Below, in pieces: positions 1 through 9,071 of a stretch of 64,000 bases of DNA. The stretch is taken from assembly GCF_005405585.1 (NCBI RefSeq), contig NZ_BJEQ01000017.1, forward strand, positions 42,981 through 106,980, in the 5' to 3' direction. Within the stretch, counting starts at the first letter, position 1. Each line of letters starts with the position of its first letter. The DNA is from Agarivorans sp. Toyoura001 (GTDB lineage: Bacteria; Pseudomonadota; Gammaproteobacteria; Enterobacterales; Celerinatantimonadaceae). The notes below the pieces were generated by a model, which was not told the DNA's origin, did not search any database, and saw nothing but the letters and a program-made list of their open reading frames with translations. The translations under genes and the position numbers were made by a program.

Positions 1-914
1 TCGTCATTTTGACTAGCAGGCAACACTTGCGCCATGCACACTTTATGAATAATTTCAGCCAGTTGCTGATGCAGTTGCTCGTAGTCTGGCGCCATAGTCG
101 CTAACTCAGATATTTTGCTAAAAACCGATTCTGTTTGACCAGCTGCAACATGACACAACAATTGGCGTAATTGGTGAGGATCAAGCACGCCTAACATATC
201 TAATACTTGTTGGTAATCAACTTGCTGATTAGATAAGGCTAAAGCTTGGTCAGTTAAACTCAAAGCGTCTCGCATACTGCCGTCTGCAGCATGGGCAAGT
301 GCGTTAAGCGCAGCGGGTTGATACTGACGTTGCTCTGCATCGAGGATATACGCTAGCTGATGAGCAATTTGCTCTTCGCTTAAGGCTTTAAGCTGAAACT
401 GTAAACAGCGAGATAACACAGTAACCGGAAGCTTTTGAGGATCGGTAGTCGCCAACAAAAACTTCACGTGTTCTGGCGGTTCTTCCAGAGTTTTAAGCAA
501 GGCATTAAAACTGTGGCGAGACAGCATGTGCACTTCATCAATTAGGTAGACTTTATAACGCCCCTTAGCAGGGCTATATTGCACATTGTCGAGTAACTCG
601 CGGGTATCTTCTACTTTAGTGCGAGACGCAGCATCTATTTCCAATAAATCAACAAAGTTACCTTGATCTACTTCAATACAATTACTGCACTTTCCGCAGG
701 GCTGAGACGATACCCCTACTTCGCAGTTTAAGCTCTTAGCAAATAAACGTGCGATGGTTGTTTTGCCAACACCGCGAGTACCGCTAAACAAATAAGCATG
801 GTGCAGTCGTTGTTGATCAAGAGAATTAATCAAGCCTGCCAACACGTGTTGCTGGGCAACTACCTGTTGGAATGTTCTTGGTCGCCATTTTCTTGCTAGG
901 GCTTGATAACTCAT
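1..914 (-). CDS. dnaX: DNA polymerase III subunit gamma/tau, N-terminal part (cut by window edge)
   Basis: This is the clamp-loader ATPase of the replicative polymerase. Reading from the ATG at 914, the protein begins MSYQALARKWRPRTF, the classic DnaX N-terminus. It then shows the Walker A motif GTRGVGKTT, a four-Cys zinc module (C-x8-C-x2-C-x2-C, from NCEVG to CSNC), the Walker B/DEVHM motif and the sensor-1 segment LLATTDPQKLP. The C-terminal part, including any tau/gamma frameshift signal, lies outside the window. Its start is 14 bp downstream of the apt stop, so apt-dnaX is probably one transcript, as in many gammaproteobacteria. Confidence 0.97.
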   Translation of the reverse strand, partial: MSYQALARKWRPRTFQQVVAQQHVLAGLINSLDQQRLHHAYLFSGTRGVGKTTIARLFAKSLNCEVGVSSQPCGKCSNCIEVDQGNFVDLLEIDAASRTKVEDTRELLDNVQYSPAKGRYKVYLIDEVHMLSRHSFNALLKTLEEPPEHVKFLLATTDPQKLPVTVLSRCLQFQLKALSEEQIAHQLAYILDAEQRQYQPAALNALAHAADGSMRDALSLTDQALALSNQQVDYQQVLDMLGVLDPHQLRQLLCHVAAGQTESVFSKISELATMAPDYEQLHQQLAEIIHKVCMAQVLPASQND

Positions 915-928
915 TAAATATGCTTGTC

Positions 929-1474
929 CTATTCGCCTTCAAACTCAACTAAATAGCTAGATTCGACGCCCAATGTGGTTAGCTTTTGTGCGCCTGGTAA
1001 GTCTACTAAGTTTATCACAAAGGCCGCATAATTTATCTGCCCACCAAGTTTACGAATCAGCTTAACTGAGGCTTCTGCGGTACCGCCGGTGGCAATGAGA
1101 TCATCAACCAACAACACTTTATCACCAGGCTCAATCGCATCGGTATGGATCTCAAGTGTATCCATGCCGTATTCAAGCTCGTAGCTTTCGCCGATCACTT
1201 CACGAGGCAATTTGCCAGGTTTACGCACCGGAACAAAACCCACACCCAAAGCTAAGGCTAAAGGCGCACCGAATATAAATCCGCGCGCTTCGGTACCAAC
1301 AATTTTGGTAATACCTAAGTCTTCAAAACGTTGCTGCCATTCATGAATAACTAAAGCAAAAGCCTTTGGGTCTTCAATTAGGCTGGTAACATCTCTAAAC
1401 AAAATGCCTTCTTTAGGATAGTTAGGGATAGTTTTGATTGCGCTTTTAATATATTCGAGGTTTGAGCTACTCAT
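929..1474 (-). CDS. apt: Adenine phosphoribosyltransferase
   Basis: Cytosolic purine-salvage enzyme that makes AMP from adenine and PRPP. The protein (181 aa from this start) follows E. coli Apt closely. It has the [14 protein letters not shown] segment, the GTEARGF loop and the PRPP-binding motif [14 protein letters not shown] chose the ATG at 1474 (MSSSNLEY) rather than the in-frame ATG at 1486, because 1474 matches the usual Apt N-terminus and GGAAGCCGGT lies just upstream as a possible ribosome site. A terminator for the preceding small gene sits just upstream (1492-1517). Confidence 0.96.
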   Translation of the reverse strand: MSSSNLEYIKSAIKTIPNYPKEGILFRDVTSLIEDPKAFALVIHEWQQRFEDLGITKIVGTEARGFIFGAPLALALGVGFVPVRKPGKLPREVIGESYELEYGMDTLEIHTDAIEPGDKVLLVDDLIATGGTAEASVKLIRKLGGQINYAAFVINLVDLPGAQKLTTLGVESSYLVEFEGE

Positions 1475-1491
1475 ACCGGCTTCCATTGTCC

Positions 1492-1517
1492 AAAAAAAAC
1501 GCCCATAAAGGTGGGCG
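1492..1517 (-). terminator. Rho-independent terminator upstream of apt
   Basis: On the minus strand a 6-bp GC-rich stem (CGCCCA/TGGGCG) with a 6-nt loop is followed by eight T. It would end a minus-strand transcript coming from the small gene at 1592-1705 before apt begins. Confidence 0.75.
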
Positions 1518-1591
1518 CTATTTACAATCTTTAATTATCTCAGTTTGCAGCCATAAAGCAACGTAGAGCTTCCTGAAAAACAATACAAAAT

Positions 1592-1705
1592 TTAAGCTAA
1601 AATTTTAAGTAAAGACAAACTCAATGGTAAGGTTGGGATCAGTAGAGCCACTATAAAACCTAGTAAATATAATACGTTATAACTTTCTTTAAACTCGTGG
1701 TCCAT
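1592..1705 (-). CDS. Small single-pass membrane protein, unknown
   Basis: A 37-aa reading frame starting MDHEFKESYNVLYLLGF. Residues about 11-36 form one hydrophobic segment (LYLLGFIVALLIPTLPLSLSL) after a charged N-terminus. A weak AGGGTG ribosome site precedes the ATG, and a good minus-strand terminator lies 75 bp beyond the stop. I do not recognise a family. It is too short for ordinary gene finders, but the membrane-like composition plus the correctly oriented terminator support a real gene. It could still be chance. Confidence 0.45.
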   Translation of the reverse strand: MDHEFKESYNVLYLLGFIVALLIPTLPLSLSLLKILA

Positions 1706-1905
1706 TTCAAAAACACCCTAAAACTAATTCCAATCAACATTGATCTAAATCAATTATACGCGACTCCGTTTGCTACAAATACCCATAAAAAGAAAGGATA
1801 AAGCTATTCGAACTAAAGCGCGGGTTGCTTAGTGAGATGGTTAATTTCACTGGCTTGCTATATGCCAAACCGTTAGAATAACGCCCTTTTTTAGGTAGGT
1901 AAGTT

Positions 1906-2844
1906 ATGCGCGTAGTTTTAGCCCCAATGGAAGGTGTAGCCGATGCTTCAATGCGACAGCTCTTGTCCAGTTGTGGCGGATACGATTGGTGCGTAACCGA
2001 ATTTATTCGTGTAACTAATGTTGCCCTGCCAGATAAAGTTTTTTATAAGTACTGTCCTGAGTTACATGAAGGCGGCTTCATTGATAACACCACTCCTGTG
2101 CGGGTGCAGCTACTTGGCCAACACCCTAGCCCAATGGCAGAAAATGCGGTTCGTGCTATCGAATTAGGTTCGCATGGCCTAGATTTAAACTTTGGCTGCC
2201 CAAGTAATACGGTTACCGGCAGCTGCGGGGGTGCATCTATGTTAAAAGCCCCTCAATCTATCTTTGAGGTAATAAGCGCGGTTCGCCAAGCAGTACCAAA
2301 ACAACATACTGTTTCTGCCAAAATCCGTTTAGGCTGGGAAAACAAAGAAGATTGCTTTGATATTGTACAAGCTGTTCAAGAAGCTGGAGCAAATGAACTT
2401 ACCATTCATGCCCGAACCAAGTTAGATGGCTACAAAGCCCCTGCCCATTGGCATTACATTAAAAAAGTAAAAGAGCAATTTTCGATACCCATTATTGCTA
2501 ATGGTGAAGTGTGGAACAGAGAAAACTACTTACAATGCCAAGAAGCGAGCGGTTGTGACGACGTAATGATTGGCCGCGGCGCACTTACCATTCCTAACTT
2601 AGCCAAAGTGGTTCGCGGAGAAGAAGCCCCATTATCTTGGGAAGCAGTTATAGAACTGCTTATTCGTTATTCGCAACATGAAATAAATAGCGAAAAATCA
2701 AAATACTATCAAAGCCGAGTAAAGCAATGGCTTAGGTACCTCTCTGGCTACTACCCTGAGGCTGATGAGTTATTTCGCTCTATCCGTATATACAAAGACA
2801 CCGCAACAATTATTAATACTATCCGCCTACAACAAGCCAGTTAG
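1906..2844 (+). CDS. dusC: tRNA-dihydrouridine(16) synthase
   Basis: FMN-dependent enzyme that reduces uridine to dihydrouridine in the tRNA D-loop. The N-terminus MRVVLAPMEGV is the Dus TIM-barrel start. The catalytic cysteine is C98 in LNFGCPS, and later segments IIANGEVW and DDVMIGRGAL form the FMN phosphate site. Overall it matches E. coli DusC much better than DusA or DusB, including the helical tail containing RVKQWLRYL. Length 312 aa is normal. It appears monocistronic, with about 170 bp before the next gene. Confidence 0.93.
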   Translation: MRVVLAPMEGVADASMRQLLSSCGGYDWCVTEFIRVTNVALPDKVFYKYCPELHEGGFIDNTTPVRVQLLGQHPSPMAENAVRAIELGSHGLDLNFGCPSNTVTGSCGGASMLKAPQSIFEVISAVRQAVPKQHTVSAKIRLGWENKEDCFDIVQAVQEAGANELTIHARTKLDGYKAPAHWHYIKKVKEQFSIPIIANGEVWNRENYLQCQEASGCDDVMIGRGALTIPNLAKVVRGEEAPLSWEAVIELLIRYSQHEINSEKSKYYQSRVKQWLRYLSGYYPEADELFRSIRIYKDTATIINTIRLQQAS

Positions 2845-3013
2845 CGAAAGCCAATTCATCATTTTATGTTTTGTCACAAAAATTAATCATTTTCTGCATC
2901 AGATCAACAAAACCCTAATAAATGTAGACATATAGCGCTATAGGGAGAGGCTTTTGATTCACATCATATCTCAGTGCTTATTCTGCTGTTTATACTGCAT
3001 ATTCACTTTTTAA

Positions 3014-3400
3014 TTGGGCTTGAATGTGGAATTTACAGATTATCAGTTGCGACTTACGCAGCAATTAGAGCAGTTAAAGTCTGAAATCATCTCATTTTTA
3101 ACTGCCTCCGAAAAAGCCAGCTTGAAGCTAACTGCTGGCAAATTGCAATCACTGAGTAATGAACAACTCATTGACCAAGCGTTAAAACTACAGTATTCAG
3201 AATTAAATGCTCAACTTAAACAGCTTAAGCGGGTTGATGCCGCGCTTTGCCAAATCGACCTAGGTTTATACGGGCTATGCAGTGACTGTGAAGAAGTTAT
3301 TGAGTTAGATAGATTGGCAAGTGATCCTAGCACGCAGCGTTGCCAGCGCTGTAGTGATAAACATCGCTTATCAAAGCGCCGCGAAAGCTTTGCTCTTTAA
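3014..3400 (+). CDS. TraR/DksA-type C4 zinc-finger protein
   Basis: A 128-aa protein with an N-terminal alpha-helical hairpin (about residues 5-80, Glu/Gln/Leu-rich) and a C-terminal DksA-type zinc finger, C89-x2-C92-x17-C110-x2-C113. Such proteins bind the secondary channel of RNA polymerase or are DksA/YbiI-like relatives. The DxxDxA acidic tip of true DksA is not evident (the loop reads RVDAALCQIDLG), so a stringent-response role cannot be assumed. The start is uncertain: TTG at 3014, or GTG at 3026, which has no better ribosome site. A bidirectional terminator follows. Confidence 0.82.
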   Translation: MGLNVEFTDYQLRLTQQLEQLKSEIISFLTASEKASLKLTAGKLQSLSNEQLIDQALKLQYSELNAQLKQLKRVDAALCQIDLGLYGLCSDCEEVIELDRLASDPSTQRCQRCSDKHRLSKRRESFAL

Positions 3401-3418
3401 TAACAAATAGCGATTAAC

Positions 3419-3446
3419 AAAAAGGCCACCTTGCGGTGGCCTTTTT
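3419..3446. terminator. Bidirectional terminator
   Basis: A perfect 7-bp stem GGCCACC/GGTGGCC with a 4-nt loop is flanked by A5 and T5. It serves both the plus-strand DksA-like gene and the convergent minus-strand porin. Confidence 0.9.
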
Positions 3447-3470
3447 ACTTCTATCGACTTTTAAGCCAGA

Positions 3471-4505
3471 TTAGAAGTTGTAACGAACACCAAGCGCTAA
3501 GCGGTTGTCGTCAGTTTTGTTACCAGAAGTAGACTTAACAGTCTCGTCTTGGTACTCAGTGTACAAAAGAACGTTGTTCCAATCGTACATTGCGCCTACT
3601 AAAGCAGTTTTTAGATCAGCTTCTGAGTTTTTGTCTTCTTGGTAGTTCCAACCAGTGTAAAGTTGTAGACCCATGTCTAAGGTGTAAGCGAATACACCTT
3701 CATGGCCCATAGCTTTGTCTGAAACACCTGTAGCGCCGTCAAACTCTACGTGGTTTTTAAACTCACCGTAAGAAACAGCAGCGTAGATAGGACCTTGGTT
3801 GTAGCTAGCTGCCAATGCAGTTAGTTTAATGTCGCCATCGTTAGATACTTCAGCTTTCTTGGCATCAGTACGGTTCATTTGGTGATAAGTAGCGCCAACA
3901 TTTAGACCGAAGTCGAAATCGTAAGATACAGCACCAGAGTAGCTGTCTTTGCGGCCTTCGTTTTCATCAGCAAATTGGTATTGACCGCTTAAGTTAACGC
4001 CACCGAAGCTACCGTTGTATTGTAGAGCATCGTTTGCACGACCAGCACCAGTCTCACCGTGGTCACCATCGTAGATACCCATTGCTGATCCGCCGTATAC
4101 CCAGAATACATCGGTAACGCCAGTAACAGTGTAGTAAGTAGACCATTGCTTACCGTAAGAGATTGAACCGTAGTCAGCGTGGTCAAACGCTACAAAACCT
4201 AAACGGTTAAAGAAAGGAGCGTCGCTGTCGCCATTTGGATTATCGATACCGTATTCCATGGTAGCGCGAGCAGTAACGTTTTCGCTCATTTTGCGAGAGA
4301 AATTTAAGTTAATGCGTGAAGAGTTGTTTTCTGAACGCGCTTCGCGGCCTTCGCCTTCTACGCCATTGTCTGCTGACTCAACCATAAGGTTAAGGCGACC
4401 ACCGATAGAGAATGAATTTTCGCCGTCGTTGTAAATTTCTTGAGCGTTAGTTGCGCCAGCTGTGAATAATGCTGGAATTGCGATTGCTAAAATTGTCTTT
4501 TTCAA
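3471..4505 (-). CDS. General trimeric porin (Porin_4 / OmpC-OmpU type)
   Basis: Outer-membrane diffusion channel. It has a signal peptide MKKTILAIAIPALFTAGATNA with cleavage near AQE, alternating beta-strand pattern, the porin loop-3 type segment GKQWSTYYTVTGVTDVFW and the C-terminal Phe (VRYNF) needed for barrel assembly. 344 aa is the usual size for Vibrio/Shewanella-type porins. It is a paralogue of the porin 370 bp upstream, with nearly the same signal peptide but divergent loops. The long AT-rich leader (4506-4810) must hold its promoter; no specific operator was recognised. Confidence 0.93.
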   Translation of the reverse strand: MKKTILAIAIPALFTAGATNAQEIYNDGENSFSIGGRLNLMVESADNGVEGEGREARSENNSSRINLNFSRKMSENVTARATMEYGIDNPNGDSDAPFFNRLGFVAFDHADYGSISYGKQWSTYYTVTGVTDVFWVYGGSAMGIYDGDHGETGAGRANDALQYNGSFGGVNLSGQYQFADENEGRKDSYSGAVSYDFDFGLNVGATYHQMNRTDAKKAEVSNDGDIKLTALAASYNQGPIYAAVSYGEFKNHVEFDGATGVSDKAMGHEGVFAYTLDMGLQLYTGWNYQEDKNSEADLKTALVGAMYDWNNVLLYTEYQDETVKSTSGNKTDDNRLALGVRYNF

Positions 4506-4810
4506 TGTTCCACTGCCTATTTTGAGATTAATAACTTATCTCTTCCTTGACCCATTCGCTACATCCTTTGAATGGTTTCCTTGTGCAGTGAAGTCCTTCT
4601 CACGGCCGACATATTTGCTGAAAACGAGAGGGAATTCAACATTTTTTTGAAGTTTTTATGAACTTTTATAGTTTATTGAAAATGCAATAGTGAGTTTTAC
4701 AAAATGTTTATCTATTCAAGAACTAGCAGATATACACAAAATGAATAATAGAGCTCAGAGTGAGGAAATGTAGGCAGAATCTAGGTGTGAAAAATAGGGA
4801 AATAACAAAC
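4506..4810. other. AT-rich intergenic region between the two porins
   Basis: The region upstream of the 3471-4505 porin presumably carries its promoter and a long 5' leader. No open frame with a convincing start was seen, and no operator motif I could name. Confidence 0.5.
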
Positions 4811-4838
4811 AAAAAAGCTCGCCGTAGCGAGCTTTTAT
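4811..4838 (-). terminator. Terminator of the second porin gene
   Basis: A stem AGCTCGC/GCGAGCT with a 4-nt loop is preceded by A6, which reads as T6 on the minus strand. It lies 40 bp downstream of the porin stop at 4879. Confidence 0.88.
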
Positions 4839-4878
4839 ATAGAACAGCGCTTAACAAGCGCTTATCACAACAATCAAC

Positions 4879-5919
4879 TTAGAAGTTGTATTGTACTGCG
4901 ATGTTCCACTTGTCGTCAGCACCTTCTAGGCCATCGTTCAAGTACTCAGCCCATGCTTTCATGTTGCTGTTAAACTTGTATTGAGCGCCTAATTTAAATG
5001 CCTTCGCTGTATCAGCTTTACCAGATACGCCAGCTAACTTGCCTTCGGCTTCTTGGAATGCATAACCAGTGTATAAAGAAACGGCGTTGATGTCATAAGA
5101 TGCTACGATATCATAACCAGTAAGCTCTTCCGGTTCATGAACTACACCACCAGCATCAGACCATTTAATATCACTAAGGTCTGATTTAACATATACAGCT
5201 GCTAAATATAAATCGTTTAGAGAATAACTAGCTGATAAAGCCATGTTTTTCTTATCACCAACTTCGAAATCTTCAGCGTGGTAACCACCGTAAACACCCA
5301 GACCGAAATCGAAATTGTAACCGATAGTCGCAGCGTAAGAGTTATCTAGCTTGCGGTCAGTTTTAACTGAAGGGAAACCTGCGTCCGGGTTACCAGCACC
5401 AAGTTTAAAGTTATCATCACGGAACTGGTAAGAAGCACCTACGTAGAAACCACCAAATTCACCGTTGTATACAACTTGACCTTCTTGACGACCACTTTCG
5501 ATAATATCGAAAGCTTCGTAGCCATATTTGTTGAAGATATCTGTTGCAGCAACTGCTTGATAGAATGCAGTATCAGTTTGACCAAATACTACAGTGCCGC
5601 CTTCATCAAACTCAAAACCAGCATATACGTGACGTGCAGCAAGCTGCTCATCATCACCGTCGCTGTTTTCAGCATTTACTTGCCACTCACCACGAGCTAG
5701 GGCGTTAATGCCTGATGCGATTTCTGATTTAGCTTTGAAACCCATACGAGCAGAACCGATACCGTCTACTTTAGAGTTCTCACCACCTTCGTCTTGAATT
5801 TCAAATTGCATACGACCATAAACTTCAGCAGTTACGCCGTCGGCGTCATATACAGTTGCAGCTTGTGCAGATGCTGCGAATAGAGCTGGTATTGCTACCG
5901 CTAGAATTGTTTTTTTCAT
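4879..5919 (-). CDS. General trimeric porin (Porin_4 / OmpC-OmpU type)
   Basis: A second outer-membrane porin, 346 aa. The signal peptide is MKKTILAVAIPALFAASAQA, with cleavage before ATVYDADG. The segment VVFGQTDTAFYQAVAATDIF corresponds to the constriction loop region, and the protein ends VQYNF with the barrel-assembly Phe. It shares its leader with the downstream porin, so the pair probably arose by duplication. The spacing and the intervening terminator show they are transcribed separately, allowing different regulation of the two channels. Confidence 0.93.
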   Translation of the reverse strand: MKKTILAVAIPALFAASAQAATVYDADGVTAEVYGRMQFEIQDEGGENSKVDGIGSARMGFKAKSEIASGINALARGEWQVNAENSDGDDEQLAARHVYAGFEFDEGGTVVFGQTDTAFYQAVAATDIFNKYGYEAFDIIESGRQEGQVVYNGEFGGFYVGASYQFRDDNFKLGAGNPDAGFPSVKTDRKLDNSYAATIGYNFDFGLGVYGGYHAEDFEVGDKKNMALSASYSLNDLYLAAVYVKSDLSDIKWSDAGGVVHEPEELTGYDIVASYDINAVSLYTGYAFQEAEGKLAGVSGKADTAKAFKLGAQYKFNSNMKAWAEYLNDGLEGADDKWNIAVQYNF

Positions 5920-6267
5920 TTTTCCTGTGCCTTCTTAGCAATTAAACACTTGTTCCTTAAATTCCCTGTGCGACAGTGATTTCTCACTGTCTGGTCAATA
6001 CATTATCAAGCTGAAATTTTTTTGCAATAAAAAATTGAACTTTTATAAAATCACGTAAAACCCTGTATACACGTGCTTTTACAGCGGTCAATCTGTAATC
6101 AAGCATGATAAAAGAATGTAATAGAGACAAAAACGTGATCTACATCTAACAGTATTTAAACCAATTATTTTATTTATTTGCAGTGTTTTATGCCACAGCT
6201 CTAATCTATAATGTTCAGGTAAAGAACATAAAGGTAGTTATAAGTTGTTAACAACATTGAGGAATTC
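5920..6267. other. Divergent promoter region, porin / dinG
   Basis: 348 bp of AT-rich DNA between divergent genes. It contains a long AT tract just before the porin start and a short palindrome GTTGTTAACAAC just before the dinG ribosome site (GAGGAATTC). No small gene was seen. Confidence 0.45.
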
Positions 6268-8292
6268 ATGTTAACAGAAAAAAACAAGAAACGAATTCGC
6301 CATTGGTATAAGACCCTGCAGGAACAAAATCCAGAATTTGTTATTAGATCTGCACAAACTGCTTTAATCGCTCAGATTGCCAAAACAATCGCGGGAGATA
6401 TAAATCGCAAACAACGGGTGCTTTTAGCAGAAGCGGGGACAGGAACGGGAAAATCTCTTGCTTATTTATTGGCCGCTATCCCTTTGGCAAGAGCCTTAAA
6501 TAAGAAAGTCGTGATCTCTACCGCTACAGTCGCGTTGCAACAACAGCTTATAGATAGTGACATTCCCTTGGTGCATTTAGCCGCGCATGGCGAGTTTCAG
6601 TTTTGCTTAGCGAAGGGGCGTCAACGCTATTGTTGCGCCCATAAACTGGTTGCGGCCATTTCTCCTGAGGTGGGTTTAACACCTAAACACGCCGATTTAG
6701 CGAAGCGAATGGCAGTAGCGCTGCAACAAGGTAAATGGGACGGAGACCGAGATACTTGGCCAGCCCAAATTCCTTGGCAAATATGGCAACACGTTGTGGT
6801 AGATGGCTTAAGTTGTTCGGTTCAGTCTGCTAGGCACCGCAGTTGCCCTTTTCATAAAGCGCGTAAAGGATTGAAAAAGGCTGATGTTATTGTTGCCAAC
6901 CACAGTTTGCTACTGGCTGACTTACATGCAGGTAGTGGCCATATATTGCCGCCAGCCGAAGATTGCATCTATATATTAGACGAAGCGCATCAATTCCCAG
7001 ATATTGCCCGCGAAGCCAGCGCCAACCAACTAGGCTTACGTTATGCATTAAAAGAACTAGAAAACATTAAGGAGTTAGACAAGCATTTAGCAACGGTACT
7101 TAACCCTTCAAGCATTGCAGGTACAAGTATTAAGCTAAAAGAAGCCTGCGTTGAACTTAGCCGATGCTTTAATAAGCTCAAAGATATCGCAATTGATAAC
7201 AAAGCACATTTTGAACAAAGTGGGCATTGGCGTTTTCCTTTAGCCAAAACGCCAACTGCTATTACCAATTTGGCAAGTAACTACTTTAAAGAAGCCAATA
7301 AGCTTAGTAGTTGCCTGCAACACTTTGCTGGTGTGATTCAAGAAAGTGTGGCTGACAACCAATTAAAGTCATCACAAGCAGAAGCGTTGCTTAGCCAATT
7401 AAGCGCTATGCAACATCTCAGTGAGTCGTGGGTCGACACTTTATTTAGTTACGCCAATGAAAATAATCAAAAAAACACTGCATTTTGGTTTAGCCAAAAA
7501 GAAAAAGAACTACTGTTATGCAGCTCTCCCATTGAAATTGGTGGTGTGCTTCAGCAGTTGCTTTGGCAAGATGCATTCTCGGTCATTGCGGTGTCGGCTA
7601 CCTTAAGTGCCTTAGGCAATTTCTCCTATTACTTAAATCAAGTAGGCTTGCCTAAGTTGCCTTCTGAACAATTAGTGAAACTGCCCTCTCCTTTTAATTA
7701 TCAGCAAGTAGAATTGCAAGTACCGAGTAGGTTGCCTGAGCCAGACCATCCAGATTTTGCTCGCAGTGTTGCTGATTACGTTTTAGCAGCACAGCAAAAT
7801 AAAGGAGGGGTATTAGTGCTGTGTAACTCATACCGTTTAGTTGATTTGGTTGCAGAGCACTTAGAAAAACACAACATCAGCAACCTTTGGGTACAGGGTA
7901 AACTCACCAACCAGCAACTATTAGCTAAACACCGTGATTGCAGAAAGCAGCATCAAACCAGCACTATTTTGGCAACTATCGGCTTTAGTGAGGGTATCGA
8001 TTTGCCGGGTGAGCTATTAACGGATCTCCTGATTGCTCGCTTACCGTTTGCGGTTCCCACAGAACCGGTTATGGCTAGCCACGCGGAGTTGTTAGAAAGT
8101 AGAAATCAAAATCCTTTTATGTTGCTAACATTGCCAAGCGCGAGTAGAAAACTCATCCAGAGCTGTGGAAGGTTAATGAGAAAAGAAAGTGATTCAGGTA
8201 GAATCGTGCTGCTTGATAGTCGGCTAAGTTCGCGCCGCTACGGTAGCCAATTATTGGCTGCATTACCCCCATATAAAAGAAGTGATAGTTAA
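6268..8292 (+). CDS. dinG: ATP-dependent DNA helicase DinG (XPD-like, superfamily 2)
   Basis: A 5'-3' iron-sulfur helicase that unwinds R-loops and damaged structures. It has Walker A EAGTGTGKS (55-63), DEAH box DEAHQ (238-242), and motif VI in QSCGRLMRKE near the C-terminus. The N-terminus (IRHWYKTLQEQNPEF) matches E. coli DinG rather than YoaA. The iron-sulfur region is unusual. Compared with the E. coli protein as I recall it, cysteines align at C123, C183 and C193, but the middle one of the SC-x4-NC-x5-EC cluster is missing. There is an extra C122 next to C123. The stop overlaps the start of the following transporter (TAATG), implying translational coupling. Confidence 0.9.
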   Translation: MLTEKNKKRIRHWYKTLQEQNPEFVIRSAQTALIAQIAKTIAGDINRKQRVLLAEAGTGTGKSLAYLLAAIPLARALNKKVVISTATVALQQQLIDSDIPLVHLAAHGEFQFCLAKGRQRYCCAHKLVAAISPEVGLTPKHADLAKRMAVALQQGKWDGDRDTWPAQIPWQIWQHVVVDGLSCSVQSARHRSCPFHKARKGLKKADVIVANHSLLLADLHAGSGHILPPAEDCIYILDEAHQFPDIAREASANQLGLRYALKELENIKELDKHLATVLNPSSIAGTSIKLKEACVELSRCFNKLKDIAIDNKAHFEQSGHWRFPLAKTPTAITNLASNYFKEANKLSSCLQHFAGVIQESVADNQLKSSQAEALLSQLSAMQHLSESWVDTLFSYANENNQKNTAFWFSQKEKELLLCSSPIEIGGVLQQLLWQDAFSVIAVSATLSALGNFSYYLNQVGLPKLPSEQLVKLPSPFNYQQVELQVPSRLPEPDHPDFARSVADYVLAAQQNKGGVLVLCNSYRLVDLVAEHLEKHNISNLWVQGKLTNQQLLAKHRDCRKQHQTSTILATIGFSEGIDLPGELLTDLLIARLPFAVPTEPVMASHAELLESRNQNPFMLLTLPSASRKLIQSCGRLMRKESDSGRIVLLDSRLSSRRYGSQLLAALPPYKRSDS

Positions 8293-9071
8293 TGTTGGAA
8301 TTGGGACTCGACTCCTCTGTTTTGCTGCTTATTATCGGCATAGGGCTAACCGCAGGCTTTATTGATGCCATTGCAGGTGGCGGCGGCCTACTCACTATTC
8401 CCGCCTTATTAAGTATTGGTCTACCGCCACATATAGCCTTAGGCACTAATAAGTTAGCCGCTAGCTTTGGCTCTAGCACCGCCGCTTGGACTTTTTATAG
8501 AAAACAATTGTTTAATCCAGTGTTTTGGATTTGGAGCTTTGTTGCTACGGCAATTGGAGCGTTTTTCGGCACCTTTATTGTCGACTTTATAAGTACTCAA
8601 TGGTTAGAAAAACTGCTGCCCTTAGTGATTATGGCCACAGCGGTTTATACCGTAGTAAATAGAAAACAAGCAGATGGCCAAGCAGTGCTACCTAAAACCA
8701 GTAAAAAACTCACTAAGCAAATGGTGGGGCAAGGCTTAAGCCTCGGATTTTATGATGGTGTGGCCGGCCCAGGTACTGGTGCATTTTGGACAGTATCGTC
8801 TATGGCACTCTACAAAATGAACATACTGTTATCGTCTGGTTTAGCCAAGGCGATGAACTTTACCAGTAACTTTGTTTCTTTTATTACCTTCGTCTATTTA
8901 GGTCACGTTAATTGGGCAATTGGTTTAACCATGGGCGTAAGCATTATGCTTGGCGCAGTGGTAGGCGCCCATTCAGCCATCCATTTTGGCGCGAAATTTA
9001 TTCGCCCCGTGTTCATTACTGTTGTCATGGTAATTGCCGGTAAACTGGCGTGGCAAGCATGGTTCAGCTAG
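8292..9071 (+). CDS. yfcA: TSUP-family membrane transporter (TauE/SafE, YfcA-like)
   Basis: Inner-membrane protein of 259 aa with about eight hydrophobic segments. It has two repeats typical of the family: an N-terminal GFIDAIAGGGGLLTIPAL motif and a related GFYDGVAGPGTGAF motif after about 145 residues. TSUP proteins move sulfite, sulfoacetate or other small organic anions, but the substrate of YfcA-type members is not established. It overlaps dinG by one base and the priC start by 13-22 bases, so dinG-yfcA-priC looks like one operon. Confidence 0.9.
   Translation: MLELGLDSSVLLLIIGIGLTAGFIDAIAGGGGLLTIPALLSIGLPPHIALGTNKLAASFGSSTAAWTFYRKQLFNPVFWIWSFVATAIGAFFGTFIVDFISTQWLEKLLPLVIMATAVYTVVNRKQADGQAVLPKTSKKLTKQMVGQGLSLGFYDGVAGPGTGAFWTVSSMALYKMNILLSSGLAKAMNFTSNFVSFITFVYLGHVNWAIGLTMGVSIMLGAVVGAHSAIHFGAKFIRPVFITVVMVIAGKLAWQAWFS

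Noticed and set aside
2931..2942. Perfect palindrome TATAGCGCTATA before the DksA-like gene
   Set aside because: It is short, AT-rich and single-copy as far as I could see, so it cannot be assigned to a regulator.
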